Source: Sorex araneus
Taxonomy: Eukaryota > Chordata > Mammalia > Eulipotyphla > Soricidae
Direction: 5' to 3'
DNA length: 64,000 nucleotides
NCBI RefSeq assembly: GCF_027595985.1
Contig: NC_073303.1
Span: forward strand, 331,935,179-331,999,178
The notes below the pieces were generated by a model that saw only the letters and a list, made by a program, of their open reading frames with translations, ran no database searches and was not told where the DNA came from. The position numbers were made by a program, and so were the translations under genes. Each line of letters starts with the position of its first letter. Within the stretch, counting starts at the first letter, position 1. Below, piece by piece: positions 24,643 through 37,969 of the stretch.

Positions 24643-27600
24643 TAAAATAACAAAACAATGTCAATACTTGTATAGTATTTGTGCTTCCAAAAACGTAAAA
24701 TCTGAATCTAATCATAAAGCAACTTCTGATCAAACCCAAATTGAGGGAGACTCTGCAACTGACTGTATGCTAAAATTGTCCATCAAAGCTTAGAGATAGA
24801 GCACATGTTTCTCCCAGCACCACTGAAAAAAGAAAAAAAGGGGAGAGAAAAGAAGAAAACTTGTTTTAGATGAAAGGAGAAAAAAGAGATGCAAGAGTCA
24901 TAGTACAGGGGTTAAGCTCCTGCCTTGTTCATGGCTGACTTGGTTCAACCCTGGAAGCCCCTGGGCCCTTACCTGGAGCCTCTGTTTGCTGAGATGGTGA
25001 GGAGGGGCCCCAGGATTTCCCGAGCACCGCCTCATAAAGCACATTATTGGAACAATTGGTGAAACTTGATTATGGATTGTCTTATTTTTTGCATGGTACT
25101 GGGAACATTCTCTCTGTGTGTATAACTTATTGATTTTATTAAACAATGTTAATATTTTATAATATAATATAGTTGTTTACAGACAACAATTGTCTATTAT
25201 CTAAAGATAATATTATTTGTCTACAAATAAAAAGAGAGAGAGATTGTGTATAGAGAGAACACAAGAGTAGGGCAAGGTGGGGAGAAACATATAGGATGTT
25301 TTTACACTGTTCTTGGAATTCCTCAGTAGATTAGATTTTTTTTTTTTAAGTAATTGTTAAATGAGTTTCAATTAACTCTTGAAATATGTTGCTGGCTAGG
25401 GAACTCAGAACTCCTTTTCATTTTTAAGGAGTGCTGATATGGTCTGTTTCCTAACCAGATTGGTCCCGAGAAAGGTGTTGTGCATCTGGCAACAGCGGCT
25501 GTTCTTAATGCTGTGTGGGACCTTTGGGCCAAGCAGGAGGGGAAGGTGAGTCATCCTGCAGTACTTCCTTGGAACAAGAGGACACGTGCAGAGGTGTCAG
25601 GCCTCGAAGAGGATCAGCCTCCGTAATCTGCAAATACATGGCAGGCACTTATCAAATATTTGGAATACAGAATTGTCTGACTGTTTTTTCCTCCCCTGAG
25701 TGATACTGGCAGTAGTCATGAAGTTGTAGGAATAGGTTAGAAAGGGCTGAGAAAGGGGCAGCAAATGGGAGGTGAGGGTGCAGCAGGGGAGGGCTCAGAG
25801 ACCTGAGGACGTGGTCAGGAGGCAGCATTGACCCTTAATCCAAAAACTGAACACGAATTCCCAAGCATTTTCCCAGAAGGGCCTTGGTGTAAATTAACAA
25901 TCCACTTGGGAATTGACTCTGGTCTCCTGAGAGTAGCCAGGGGAGCAGATGATTTAATTTTATTTTATTTCATCTTATTTATTTTGTTTGGTTTTGGGGG
26001 GTCTAGTACACCAAGAAATGCTCAGGGACTATTCTCGGCTTGGTGTTCAGAGGACCGTGCACTGTCGGGTATTGAACCCGGGCCTGCATGCAAAGCCCGC
26101 ACTCAGCCTGTGCAGCTGATTCTTCCTCCCCAGAGGTTGTCTCCTAGCTAGAGTCTGCGACTCCTACATTTACTCTCAGGAAACAACTGTACTTTGCACA
26201 CATGTTTGACAAATCTTTCCTTTTGTTTCTTGAAGCCTTTGTGGAAGTTACTTGTTGACATGGTAAGTAAATTATTCAATGCTGTTTCTGTAAGTGAAAT
26301 AGACTTCTTGACTTTCCTTCTTTTTGATAATCAGTGAATCTATCCAGGGACCATCTATGAATCACTGTACTGGAGATAAAATCACTTTGAGTGAATTATG
26401 TTCTTCCTTTCTTGACAGGTGAGATGACAGATAGTTGTACTCAAAGGAGGATGGGGTAGTGAGAGGTGCCACACTCAGTCCCTCTTCCTCTATTGTGGAC
26501 CTTTCTCCTGTGGTACAAATACTCTAAGCCTCTGTTTCATAACTGTGGAAATAACCATCACATCCCAATAGCCTTGGTTGAAGACCAAATGAGCAATGCA
26601 ATCACAAATGCTAAAGAACAAGATGTGCTTGTCTTATCCAGGACTGCCGTAGTGCCAGTGCTCTATAAAGAGGCAGACTCTCAGCATTTTTGAGTGAGTT
26701 TCTCTCATTTGGAATGGCAACGCTGGAGTAGTATTACTCACAGTAAAACATGGATGGGCATGGAGCTGCTGTTGCTTTCCCCCTGACCTTCAGAGTGGCC
26801 AGGCAGTGGTCTCAGCTAAAGGCCTCCTCAGACCTTTGCCCTGTGGCCTGAGCGTGGAGGGAAGGCAGGGAGCTGAGCCAGCGAGGGTCCGAGGGCTGCT
26901 TTTCCTCTGCAGTATCCCGCTGGGTAGGAGCGGAAGCTGCCCAGGTCCAGCTGCTTACAAATGGTGGGTGCAGGGGATGGTGCCGGCCCTGTCCTTCTCT
27001 TGAGAAACTGCCCCTGTTTTTGAGTCAGCCCTGAGCTGAGCAGTGGCAAACGGTCTCCAGATGGTGCATCCATTTGCTTTGCCCTGGGCATGAGTCTCTC
27101 TCCAGTCCTCAGTGTGGTTCGGAATGGGGCGACTTGGTTTTGAGGAATGGGAGGGGCAGGAGAGGGTGAGGGCATGGAGCCTGAGGCCTGAGGACTTTGT
27201 CAGGAGGCAGCACTGACCCTTAATCCAACTGAACTGTTTGCTTGGGAATTGACTCTGGTCTCCCCCACCCCCAACCCACCCTGTCACTCTGCCAGGACCC
27301 CCGGACACTGCTGTCCTGCATTGATTTTAGGTACATCACCGATGTCCTGACTGAGGAGGAGGCTTATGGTGAGTCACGCTCCTGGGAGGGCGCTGGGCTC
27401 GCTCTGTGGGCCGCAGAGCACAGATACCTTTTCTTTTTTCCAGAAATACTGCGGGAAGGTGAAGCAGCTAAAAAAGAAAGAGGTGGGTCTGTGGAGGTTT
27501 CCCTGACTATTTTACTACCATTGCCCAGTTTTGAGGGTCCCTGCTCCTTGGGACTTGACTCCCTGCTCCCCTTCTCGCAGGCCCTCTGCTGCTGTGTGGG

Positions 27601-30600
27601 TCTGATTTCTTCTTTCCTCAGGCTGCAATTGAGCAACTGCTCAAAGGCACTTCCGGTTTAGGGTGATGCCTTGGACCAAGGAAGGTTTCACTCCACCCAG
27701 AGTGGGACATTCTGAGAATTTGTACAATCTTGACTGTGGCCAAGAGGCTGGACTGGGGCCGGGTGCAGGAGAAGGGCAGGCAGGGTGGGGAGGAACAGCT
27801 GGATCCTCCTGGGGCCTCCGCTGAGCCTCGAGCAATTATAATCCTACTGGAAGGCACAAAGGCTTTTTCTTTTTCTGCAGAAAAGCAAATGCTGGCCCAG
27901 GGCTACCCTGCCTACACCACCTCCTGCGCCTGGCTGGGGTACTCGGATGACATGCTGAAGCAGGTGGGTATTAGCACCTGGCAGGCGACAGCATTTCTAT
28001 TCCTGGCTTTCAGGGGGAAAAAAATTCTAACACTTTCGAGTGAGAATCTTGGAATTGTTTTGGAACTGAGGCCACATTCCGAAAGTTGTGACCCGCCAGT
28101 CACAGTTTGGCTGTTCCCACTGGGGGCCTGTACATTCTTAGGCTCTGGAAAGTGGCAGCCTAGCCTGGATGTCCAGGCAGAGGGAGGGGCATGACAAACT
28201 GAGCCTCTTTCTCCTCTTCGGGAAAGGGGACTCATCCCTCTCTTCATGGGTGGCTTCCAGGATCAGGTTGAAGGCTGTGTTGTTAGTGCTCACAGCGTGT
28301 GGCACAGAACCAGTGCTCAGCCAGTAGTTCTTTCTCATCATGCCATGTCCTCACAGTGACACCAAGGCCGCCTTCTGGTCGCTATTCTGCCATCAGTTAG
28401 TTCTGTGGCTGTTGGGGAGTAGCCCAGCTTGAAATAGGCCCACGCGTCTCCACTCCCCTGCTAGAGAGGTTGGGACAAGGAAAGAACAGTTCCCACAGGG
28501 ATGAGGAAAGAAAACCACTCTCCAGGCAGACAGAGTTCCACAGTTGGCTGAGCTGCGGTGGCTCCAAATTTCAGCAACACGTGATAGTTCATAGTTCCTC
28601 CTACATCCACGGTGTCTGGGAAATCAATTCAGAGTCACCTGAGATGCTTGGCAGACCCCGGGGAATATTTCAGCACGTGGTGAGAGTTATACTCCCTTCC
28701 CCACAGCTCTGCACCAAAGCCCTGAAGGACGGCTGGACCAGGTAACTTCTTCAGTTGGATCATGAGCTTGACTTTCCCAGTTGGTAGCATGAGAGGCTCA
28801 GGGGAGCCAGGAGCAAAGGGCGCCCTGAGCGCAGGACTCATGCAGGAGCATCTGTACAGAGGAATAGGGGGCGAGGACTTCTCTAGAGTTGAGGTGAGTC
28901 TGTCCGAATCAGAGACCTTGGGAGAGCATTCATTTCAAGCACCAGCTGGAACTAAGACCCCACGATTTGGTGCCAGTGACAAACCTTCTTTGGCTGTTCC
29001 ATGGCTGTCACTAGAGCAGGAGCCTCCTCCATTGGGGCACTTCCCTGTTGTCTGAGTCGTCTGAGCTGCCCTTTGCTGCCCTGTAACCCGCAGTGCCAGG
29101 TCCCCTGTTCTCCGTGGGCTTCTGAGGGCTGGGCAGCTCCTTCCCTGAAGTCAGTGCTTTTCAACCTGACTTTCTTCCTATGCCCCTCCTCCTGCCACTT
29201 GCCCCCCAGTCTTGTGCCATGGCCCTCCACTTTTTGTGAAACGGACCTTGTGGAAAGTAGAGTGGACCACACCCCCCCAGCTCTGTCTAGAGAGGCAATC
29301 TATTTTGGGGGGTGGGAAGATGGTTTGGAGGTGGTCCTCAGAGGTTATTCCTGGCTCTGTGCTCAGGAGGGACCCCTGGCAGTGCCAGCACTGGGCCAGA
29401 ATGAACTGGCATTGGCTGCTTGGCAAGGCAAGCACCTCACCTCCTGAGCTATTACTCCACCTGTCTAGAAGTGGAGATGGTCACAGCACCAAATGTTCAG
29501 GGCACGAAGACAGGTAAGCTGCAGAGAATCGCTGGCCCTGCCCAGTGCCACACTCAGGCACACGCTCTCTCCTGAGTGCCGAGACCAGTGCTTGGGCTGT
29601 GGGGTACAATGCAGGTCTGAGGAAGAGTTGGGCGTCAACAAACTAAGGAGGGCCTGGAAGGGGCTGACGAGTATAGCAGGTAGGGCGTTTGCCTTGCAGC
29701 CGACCCAGGTTCAATCCCCAGAATCCCATATGGTCCCCCAAGCACTGCCAGAAGTAATTTCTGAGTGCAGAGCCAGGAGTAACCCCTGAGTATCGCCTTT
29801 GTGACCCAAAAATTAAAAAAGAAAAGAGATGAAACGCTTGGCCTGTGGTCAGCAGTGTGATGCAGGAGACCTGATGTTTTCATATTTATGTGACCTTGTC
29901 ATTTCATTTTGCTCTCTTGAATAAAATGCCACTGGTCCCCACAGCCCACCTCACCCTGAGTGGATTTAGGTGAAGCCCTCTGGTAAAGAGCAACGACAAA
30001 GAGGTGTTTCATCCAGCATGCTCTGAACATTCACCATGTAACTAGGCTGTGCCTTCAATCCCCCCATCGTCCCTCTCTTTTCTCCAAGTCTGACTTGGAG
30101 TTCCTTCTTGAATTCTTTTCATGGCACAGTCAAAGCTGAGTTATGTTACTAAAGAAACCTAAGACTCTCTAGTTCCTTAACTTCAGGTCAGCACCTAATT
30201 TAGAATCATTGTCCCAATACTAAGAGCAGGGAGGCTGTTTGCAGGATGATTTTCAAATGACCTGTCTGAAGATTGACTAGGAAAGAGCAAGACCACATCG
30301 GCTAAAACATGGGGTCTGTGAATTATTGACAGGGATGGCCAGATCTGCAGCAAACTCAGGTGTCTTTGCAGGTCAGGAGACAGACGGAAGCTACCAGACG
30401 AGTGTTTCTTGCAGGTTTAAGGTGAAGGTTGGAGGTGATATCCAGGATGACATCCGTAGATGCCGCCTCATCAGAAACATGATTGGATCTGACAAGACTT
30501 TGGTAAATAAACGTTCTCTCCAACCACTGAGAAATAAACTGTTCTTCAGAAAGTTTTCTCTAGAGTCAAAATACAACTTATTTCCAGTAAGGATTAAAGA

Positions 30601-33600
30601 AAATTAGGACTTATAAGACTTAGTTGTCTTAATGACAAAGGAAGTTCTGCTTCATGATCTTATAGTAGGCAAAATCAAATGAAAACTGAGGGGGGGTGAT
30701 AGTTTAAATAGTTTTTTTTCATTTCCCGTAGTTAATTAAGAGCAGACTAGAGATTGTTATATTTTTCTAGCAAGAATTCCCCTGAGAAAAGCAGATCTCT
30801 CATTGGTCCTTCAAAGTGTCAGTCATTTACTTTCCCTTTTGTTGTTTTGTTTATTTTAATATACGTACATACATACATACATATATACATGCATTTGTTT
30901 TTTGAATACATATACATATACAACAACACACATGTCTATGAGGGGGGTCATACACCTGGCAGTGTTCAGGTCACACACCTGGCTCTGTTGTGTGACTTTA
31001 CTCCTTGTATGGCTCAGGGAACTATAAGGGATGTCACGATCAAACCTGGGTCAGTAGCATGCAAGGCAGGCAAGGCTATTGCTCTAACATCCCTTACTTT
31101 GCCTTTTATTTTTAATTTTTTGTTGGGGGCCACACCCAGAAGTGCTCAGGGTTTACTCCTGGCTCTGCATTCACTCCTGGTGTGGTTGGGGGGAATATAT
31201 GGAGTGAAGGTGATTGAACCTGAGTCGACTGTGTGCAAGACAAACGCCTTACCCACTAATCATCTCTCCAGCCCCTACTGTCTCCTTTAGAAATTAGCTG
31301 GGTAGGCAGTCTTAGGAAGCCATTGAAAAAAATGCACAATTTTGGCTGAGGGAAAAAAAAAACTAAGGACAGGACTTTCCTATATATTTCTATAAAGCAT
31401 TTCTCACTATATAAAAAAAAAACCTTTATAAAATCAAGACAAACTGTTTTGTTTTTATTATTAAACTTTTAGAGGCATGTTAAAAGAGAAATTTGAGTTC
31501 TTGACCAAGAACCAGAAGTCCCTTTATTTATACATTACAGATACTATTTTTGTTTTATGATGTCATCCTTAGCCAAATAATTTATGATACGAATTGGCTG
31601 TATTGTCCTCAGGTCTTCATAGGCTCCCATGAGGAAACCATTACCACTTAGCACATTTAGCTCCATCTCTGCCTTCTGGAGGCTTGGTGTCATTGGGGTA
31701 GAGGGGTCATTTCTTGATTTTTTGCACATCCAGAGTGTCTTCTAGGCATGCGAACTACCCCGAAGAGCAGTGCTTTTCTTGGAGTAAGGAGCCTGAACTT
31801 AAATTTATATTCACTTAACTTTTTCTCAGACATATAACTCAATTTCTCTGCATACCTCTTATAAGACATCGGTAGCACTGTCATCCCATTGTTCATGGAT
31901 TTGCTTGAGCAGGCACCAGTAACATTCCATTGTGAGACTTGTTACTGTTTTTGGCACACCGAATACACCACAGGTAGCTTGCCAGGCTCTGCCGTGCAGG
32001 CAGGATACTCTCGGTAGCTTGCTGGGCTCTCTGAGAGGAACAGAGGCCGGCCAGCCTCGTGCAAGGCAAATGCCCTACCCACTGTGCTGTCGCTCCAGTC
32101 CATATTAAATAGGACAAATAGATAAAATGCTTAGTGAAATTGGTGCTTATTATTATGAAATTGGTGCTTAGTGAAATTGGGTTGCTTATTATTATGCCAC
32201 ACTTATTAATTGGTAAGTCAATAAACAATCATTGAATACATATTGACTATGCATGTTTTAATTTTATTTTTTGTGGGGTGTTGGGGCCACATCCACCAAA
32301 GAGCAGTGCTCACAGGACCATAAGTATCAGGAATTGGCCCTGAGATCTCAGAGCAGATGTCACTGTGAAGGGTCTCTCTGTCCCTGCAGATGCTGGATGC
32401 CAACCAGCGCTGGGATGTCCCTGAGGCCGTGGAGTGGATGGCAAAACTGGCTGAGTTCAAGCCACTGTGGATCGAGGAGCCAACCTCCCCTGACGACATT
32501 CTGGGACATGCTGCCATTTCTAAGGTCTCAAAAGTACCACTGTCTCTGCTGCTGCTACCATCCCCTGCCCCTCTCCCCGCCTCCCCTCTTTCTTTCAAGC
32601 GCTATGTCTCTCTCTCAACACAAATATATACAGACGAGTGTATTTCCTTCTTTCTATTGGTTAAGTTTTTCAGTGTTTGTGGCAGACTGAAATTTCTTTG
32701 CTGGTTCCTGATGTTTCCTGATGAAATAGCAGAAATAATGGTAACTTGTGAAAAGTGCTGATATTGCAGACTGGTCTGTTTATTCACTTCAGCTTATCTA
32801 TTTATTTTAGAGAGAATAAATTGCTAGGAAGTCAAAAGGTTACCATCAATCCAAAGGTTCCTAGACATGGTTCCCAGATTTTGTAAACAGAGAAATCTGA
32901 TACTAAAATATTTCACTCACCCAGAAAGAAGTAGGTATTGTTTCCTCTGGGTGACTTAGAAGCAGGGGTTTCCTTAGCAAATATCAAGGTCAGACCTCCC
33001 CAAGAGAAGGTGAATGGATGGTCCTGGGTTCAATTCCTGGTAATAATGTCCCTCCTCCAGCCCCCAAGTAGACAGGACTTCAGCAACCAGTGGCTCTAAC
33101 TTTTTATTTATGCAGGCCAGGAGGCCAGAGGTTCTGGTGGCCCATGACTCCCCAGGTCCACATGTTCCATTAGCAGGTACCAGAATTATGGACACCTGAC
33201 TCCTAATTTAAGGGGTTTTTCACCAGGAAGTTGGCCCCTCTAGTGGTTCTGGCTTTTGCAGCTGGCCTAGGTATCTAACCCTGGCTTCACACTATCTAGT
33301 TTGTATTCAGGTAAAGAACTGGGCTTTTCTGATCCATGAAAGAGGGTGGTGGGGAGGAGAATACAATGTCCTAACCCAGAGGGTTGATGAAGAATCATTT
33401 CAGTCTGGGTGTCGCTCAATGCCAGACAGGTAGGAAGTTCACCAGTGTCACTGGTTGTTCTATGGGAAAGCAAGTCAGGGAGAAACCAGCCATGCCTGAG
33501 GAAAGTGACAGGGAAATCCTAATGGGAGGCACAGGAACCTGGCCAGGAGCTCAGGTGAAGAGAGTAAACCTGCTTCAAGGGGAAGGACAGAGAGTACCAT

Positions 33601-36600
33601 GTTCAGATCATTCCAGTCTCACCATGTTAGGAATTCACAAGTGAGGAAGGAAGTCAGTATAACCTATAAAATAGGATTTAACTGCGCTTGAAGAAAGGTT
33701 CTAGAATAATCACTGAAAGTTTTCATTAGGGAGATAGGGAATAAGAGTGATTACCTCTAAGCAGCCAAGGCCAGAGCCATTCCTGAGTGACTGTATCTTT
33801 TCCCTCTCTCCAGAGCCCTGGGTACTAGAAAATATGGCCCAAAAATCTGAAAGAAAAAAGTTCTCATCATATCCAAAAAATTCAGTATGATGATGGATGT
33901 TAGCTAAGTTTATTGTAATAATTTTGCAGTATATGTCTATATCATTGTTATACACCCAAAATTAATACTATCATATAATAACACATAAACAGCTTGAAAG
34001 AAAAATCTCACCAACAAAAGACATTTCCTTCTTCAGTTCTACATTCTTTTCATTTTAGGGAAAGGGCTTGGGGGGGGGGGCACATCTCTAGGTGCTCAGG
34101 ATACCTGGCTCTTTGCTCCGGAACTACTTCTGGCAGGCTCAAAGGTCTATGTTGGGTGTCAGGGACAGAACCAGTGTCCACCGCATGCAAGGCAAGTGCC
34201 CTGCCTGCTGCACCATCGCTCCAGCCCCTCTAAATTCTTTTTAACATTAGGAGTTTCAGTTCACAAACTCAGGAGACTAAGTTTTCCTTATCTTTTATAG
34301 GCATTGGCCCCACTTGGAATTGGCGTTGCCACAGGAGAACAGGTAAATCGAGTTTCTCTGGGGTCAGCACCAACCCGATCCACAGACCAGACCAATCCAA
34401 CTGGCAGTCAGTGTGCAAAAACACCTGTAGCGTTCTGAGTTGGGAAATTCCATAACCTCAGGAATTGGGTCACTTAACAGTGCTTCCTACAAGTCTGGAG
34501 TCTGAATTTAAAAAAAAAAATTGCTTATTTTTCTGCAACTCAGATGACTGGGGTCATTTATCTTTTTTCAGGGTGTTTTAACTTGAAATTCACAAGGCAA
34601 CACATTAACAGTTGCTGTTCCAAGGACATAAAACACACTGTAAGAAAGTCAGCTTCTAAATTGAGTAAACATTAGCGGGTTCACTTTCTGTGCTTATAAA
34701 CGAAGCCCAAGTGCCTGCCAAAACCTGCAGCGCTCAGCCCACGAGCAGAGCGTGAAGGAGCAGATTCTCAGCTCTGCCAGCCAAGGGAGCAGTGGTGCTC
34801 TGCAGAGGCTGTTTTGCAGGCCCCGCCACCTGCTCCCGTCTGTGTCAGCGCATTCCAGCCTGGTGCCTTGCTTCATCTGCCATGTATGAGTCGATGACAG
34901 TAATTCCTTAATAGGTAGTGAGCGGGAAAATTCATTTGATCCACGGATCCACTAGCAGCTTTGTAGAGAAGTGACTACAAAGTCCCCACCTGGACTGTCT
35001 AGCTGGCCTCCTGCCAAAGGAGAAAGAAAACCGCGCAAAGAAAAACTCTGACCAGCAACTTGGAGCTGGCACGCTGCCAGGTTAGAAATCCTACAGGCAA
35101 AGGCTGACTCTTCCCTTGATTTCTCTGCGATTCTGTTCCCAGTGTCACAACAGAGTGATGTTTAAGCAGCTCCTACAGGCGAAAGCCCTGCAGTTTCTTC
35201 AGATTGACAGTTGCAGGCTGGGAAGTGTCAATGAGAACCTCTCAGTATTGCTGATGGCCAAAAAGTTTCAAAGTAAGGGCACCATGGCGCTGCCACTGAA
35301 CCACCACGTCTCTGCCCAGTTTGTCTACCCCCATTCCCAACTCTCCTCCAGGTTCAATCAGGGAATCTTTGGCAATTCTCAATCTGGAATGGCACTTGTC
35401 AATACTGATTTCATCACCTGCGGGCAATAAGAGAAATTAAGAGATTTTTCTTTCCCTCCTTCCTCTCTGCTCTCCTCTGGATATTAAATAGCCATCTGCT
35501 TTTCTTTTAGTTCCTGTTTGTCCTCATGCTGGTGGAGTCGGCCTCTGTGAACTGGTACAGCACCTGATCATATTTGATTTCATATCAATCTCTGCAAGTC
35601 TTGAAAATAGGTCAGTAATATGGCATTCACTTTAATAATAGCCCTGAGGTCTTCAGAAACTGTGTTCTTGTGACGGAGGCATTAGGAACTACATCCTTTA
35701 ACATATCTGGTCCCTCCCAGGCCCAGCTGCTTGTGTTTCCACTTTCCCCCACACTGGCAGTAAGAAGGGGAGCCACCCTTGCCTAGGATCCTTTCTCTCC
35801 CAAAGGGGCAGATCCTTACTAAAGCTGTTTACTAAGTATATGGGGAACGGGACGGAAAAGAGTGGGTGTCTGAGGGTAGAAAGGCCTTCCTCCTCTCCTG
35901 TTGTTTTTATAAGTCTCCTTTCAGGGGCCACAGTAGATAGAGCACTTGCCTTGCATGTGGTTAACTGGGTTCAATCCCGGGCCCCCCTGATGGACCCCAA
36001 GTCCCACCAGGAGTAAATCCTGAGCACTGCTGAGTGTGCCCTCCCCACCAAAAATAAAACCAAAGTTCTGCTTTCATTACATGTAACCCTCTGCTCCTGT
36101 CTGGGCTGTCACACACTGTGACCCTCCAGGACCTGGGCACACCTTTATTCAGTCCCATTAGCCCCGGGTGGGTGGAAATGAGGAGCCCTCACTCCTTCCG
36201 TCCTTATACATAGGGTCCTTTTATGCTTTTCTTCCTTCCCTAAATAAAACGTGGCATTATGAAAAGACCACTACACTAGAAATACACGTCGAAAGCTTAT
36301 AAATAAGTCTGAGGAAAAATAAGCACCAACTTCACATTATGAGAAACGGGAACCATGGGGGTAACATGTAAAAATAAGAAAAAGGAAACCATTACTTTGT
36401 AAGTGTAACATCACTTACAAAGTAATGGTTTCCTTTTTCTTATTTTTTTTTTCTTTTTGGGTCACACCCGGCGATGCACAGGGGTTACTCCTGGCTCTGC
36501 ACTCAGGAATTGACCCTGGCGGTGCTCAGGGGACCATATGGGATGCTGGGAATCGAACCCGGGTTGGCCGCGTGCAAGGCAAACGTCCTCCCCGCTGTGC

Positions 36601-37914
36601 TATGGCTCCAGCCCCCCTTTTTCTTATTTTTAAAAGTTTATATATTTCCCCTTCTTTACTGAATTTCCAGTGATGTTAATGATAGTTCCATGCACACATC
36701 ACCCCAGCCCCCGCCAGTCCCACCGGAGTGCCTGTTCCCCTGCACCGACAGCCCGGCCGCCCTTCCCATCCCCCACTCCCTGCCAGGGGAACTCAGTTCT
36801 ATGAACCAATTTTTCAGTTCTTTTGCCTTTGGAAATTGTTTCTTTTTGTGTGGAATTTTTGTTTGTTTGTTTGTCTCTTTCTTTTCTTGTGGCACACCTG
36901 TCTGTGCTCGGGGGATTGCCAGGGATTGAACCTGGATCTCCTATGTATAAGGCAGGCAGGCACCTTACCTGTCCACTGCACTCTCTCTGGCCCCTGAAAA
37001 TGGTTCCTTTCTTAAGTTGGTAGAGTAGACAGATGCTGTCTCTTAAATCCTTAAGAATTCTGAATGATAAGAAATGTCCACTCTGAAACTATTCTGCTTT
37101 TGCTGATTTCCATTTGCGCTCTTAGGGGTCTTGAGGGATGAGGAAGAGGGCAGTCTTGAATGCACTCAGGATTGGGTGAGGTGCTGCACTAATCTGGAGC
37201 AGACCTGCTCGGGAATGCCACTGTACGTGCAGAGTTTCCCGGGAGAAACTGCACCATCACACCCCGGTATCTTTATGGTTCTCCCTGCATGGAACACCTG
37301 CCTATGTCCTGTTCATTCATTTATCCTTTTTGATTTTGTGCCACTCATAGCACTGCTCAGGGCTTACTTCTGGCTTTGGGTTTAGGAATTATGCTCAAAT
37401 GGGTTCCAGACCGTACGTGGTGCTGGAGACTGAATCTGGGTTGGCCATGTGCAAAGTGCAATCACTCTGGTTCCTCCTGCTCATTCTTTAAGGCCCCGTC
37501 CCCTCCCATGGGGCTGGTCCTTCTGTAGCCTGATCTTTAGTGTAAGCACAGCACATCTGACATATAGTCAGTGGCCTGGTCTCTCTGTCCACTGTAAACA
37601 GTGAGACACTCTTTCCAATTCCTTTGCGTGCCCCCTGTACCCGGCACAGGGCTGCCTGTTCATTACTGACAACTAAAGTCAGTCGTAGAGCTGGGTCACT
37701 TGCCCTAAGTCACAAAACTAGGTAGTGGTTGACACCAAATCTGAACAGATTATGTGTCTAGCTGGAAGGGACCTCACTGACAAATTTTTTTTTATCTAAC
37801 TTTTGGTTAACGAAACTCAATCCCAGATAAGCATGAAATCTAAATTGATGTTTTGTGTGGATCACAAGACCATTACAATCAGGTGACTTCTCTCAAAGCC
37901 CCCTCCCCGCCCAA

Positions 37915-37969
<55 letters not shown>

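Noticed and set aside
32390-32761. 123-codon open frame extending past ENOSF1 exon 11
   Set aside because: Conserved protein sequence stops at the GT donor at 32525; the remainder is intron read-through.
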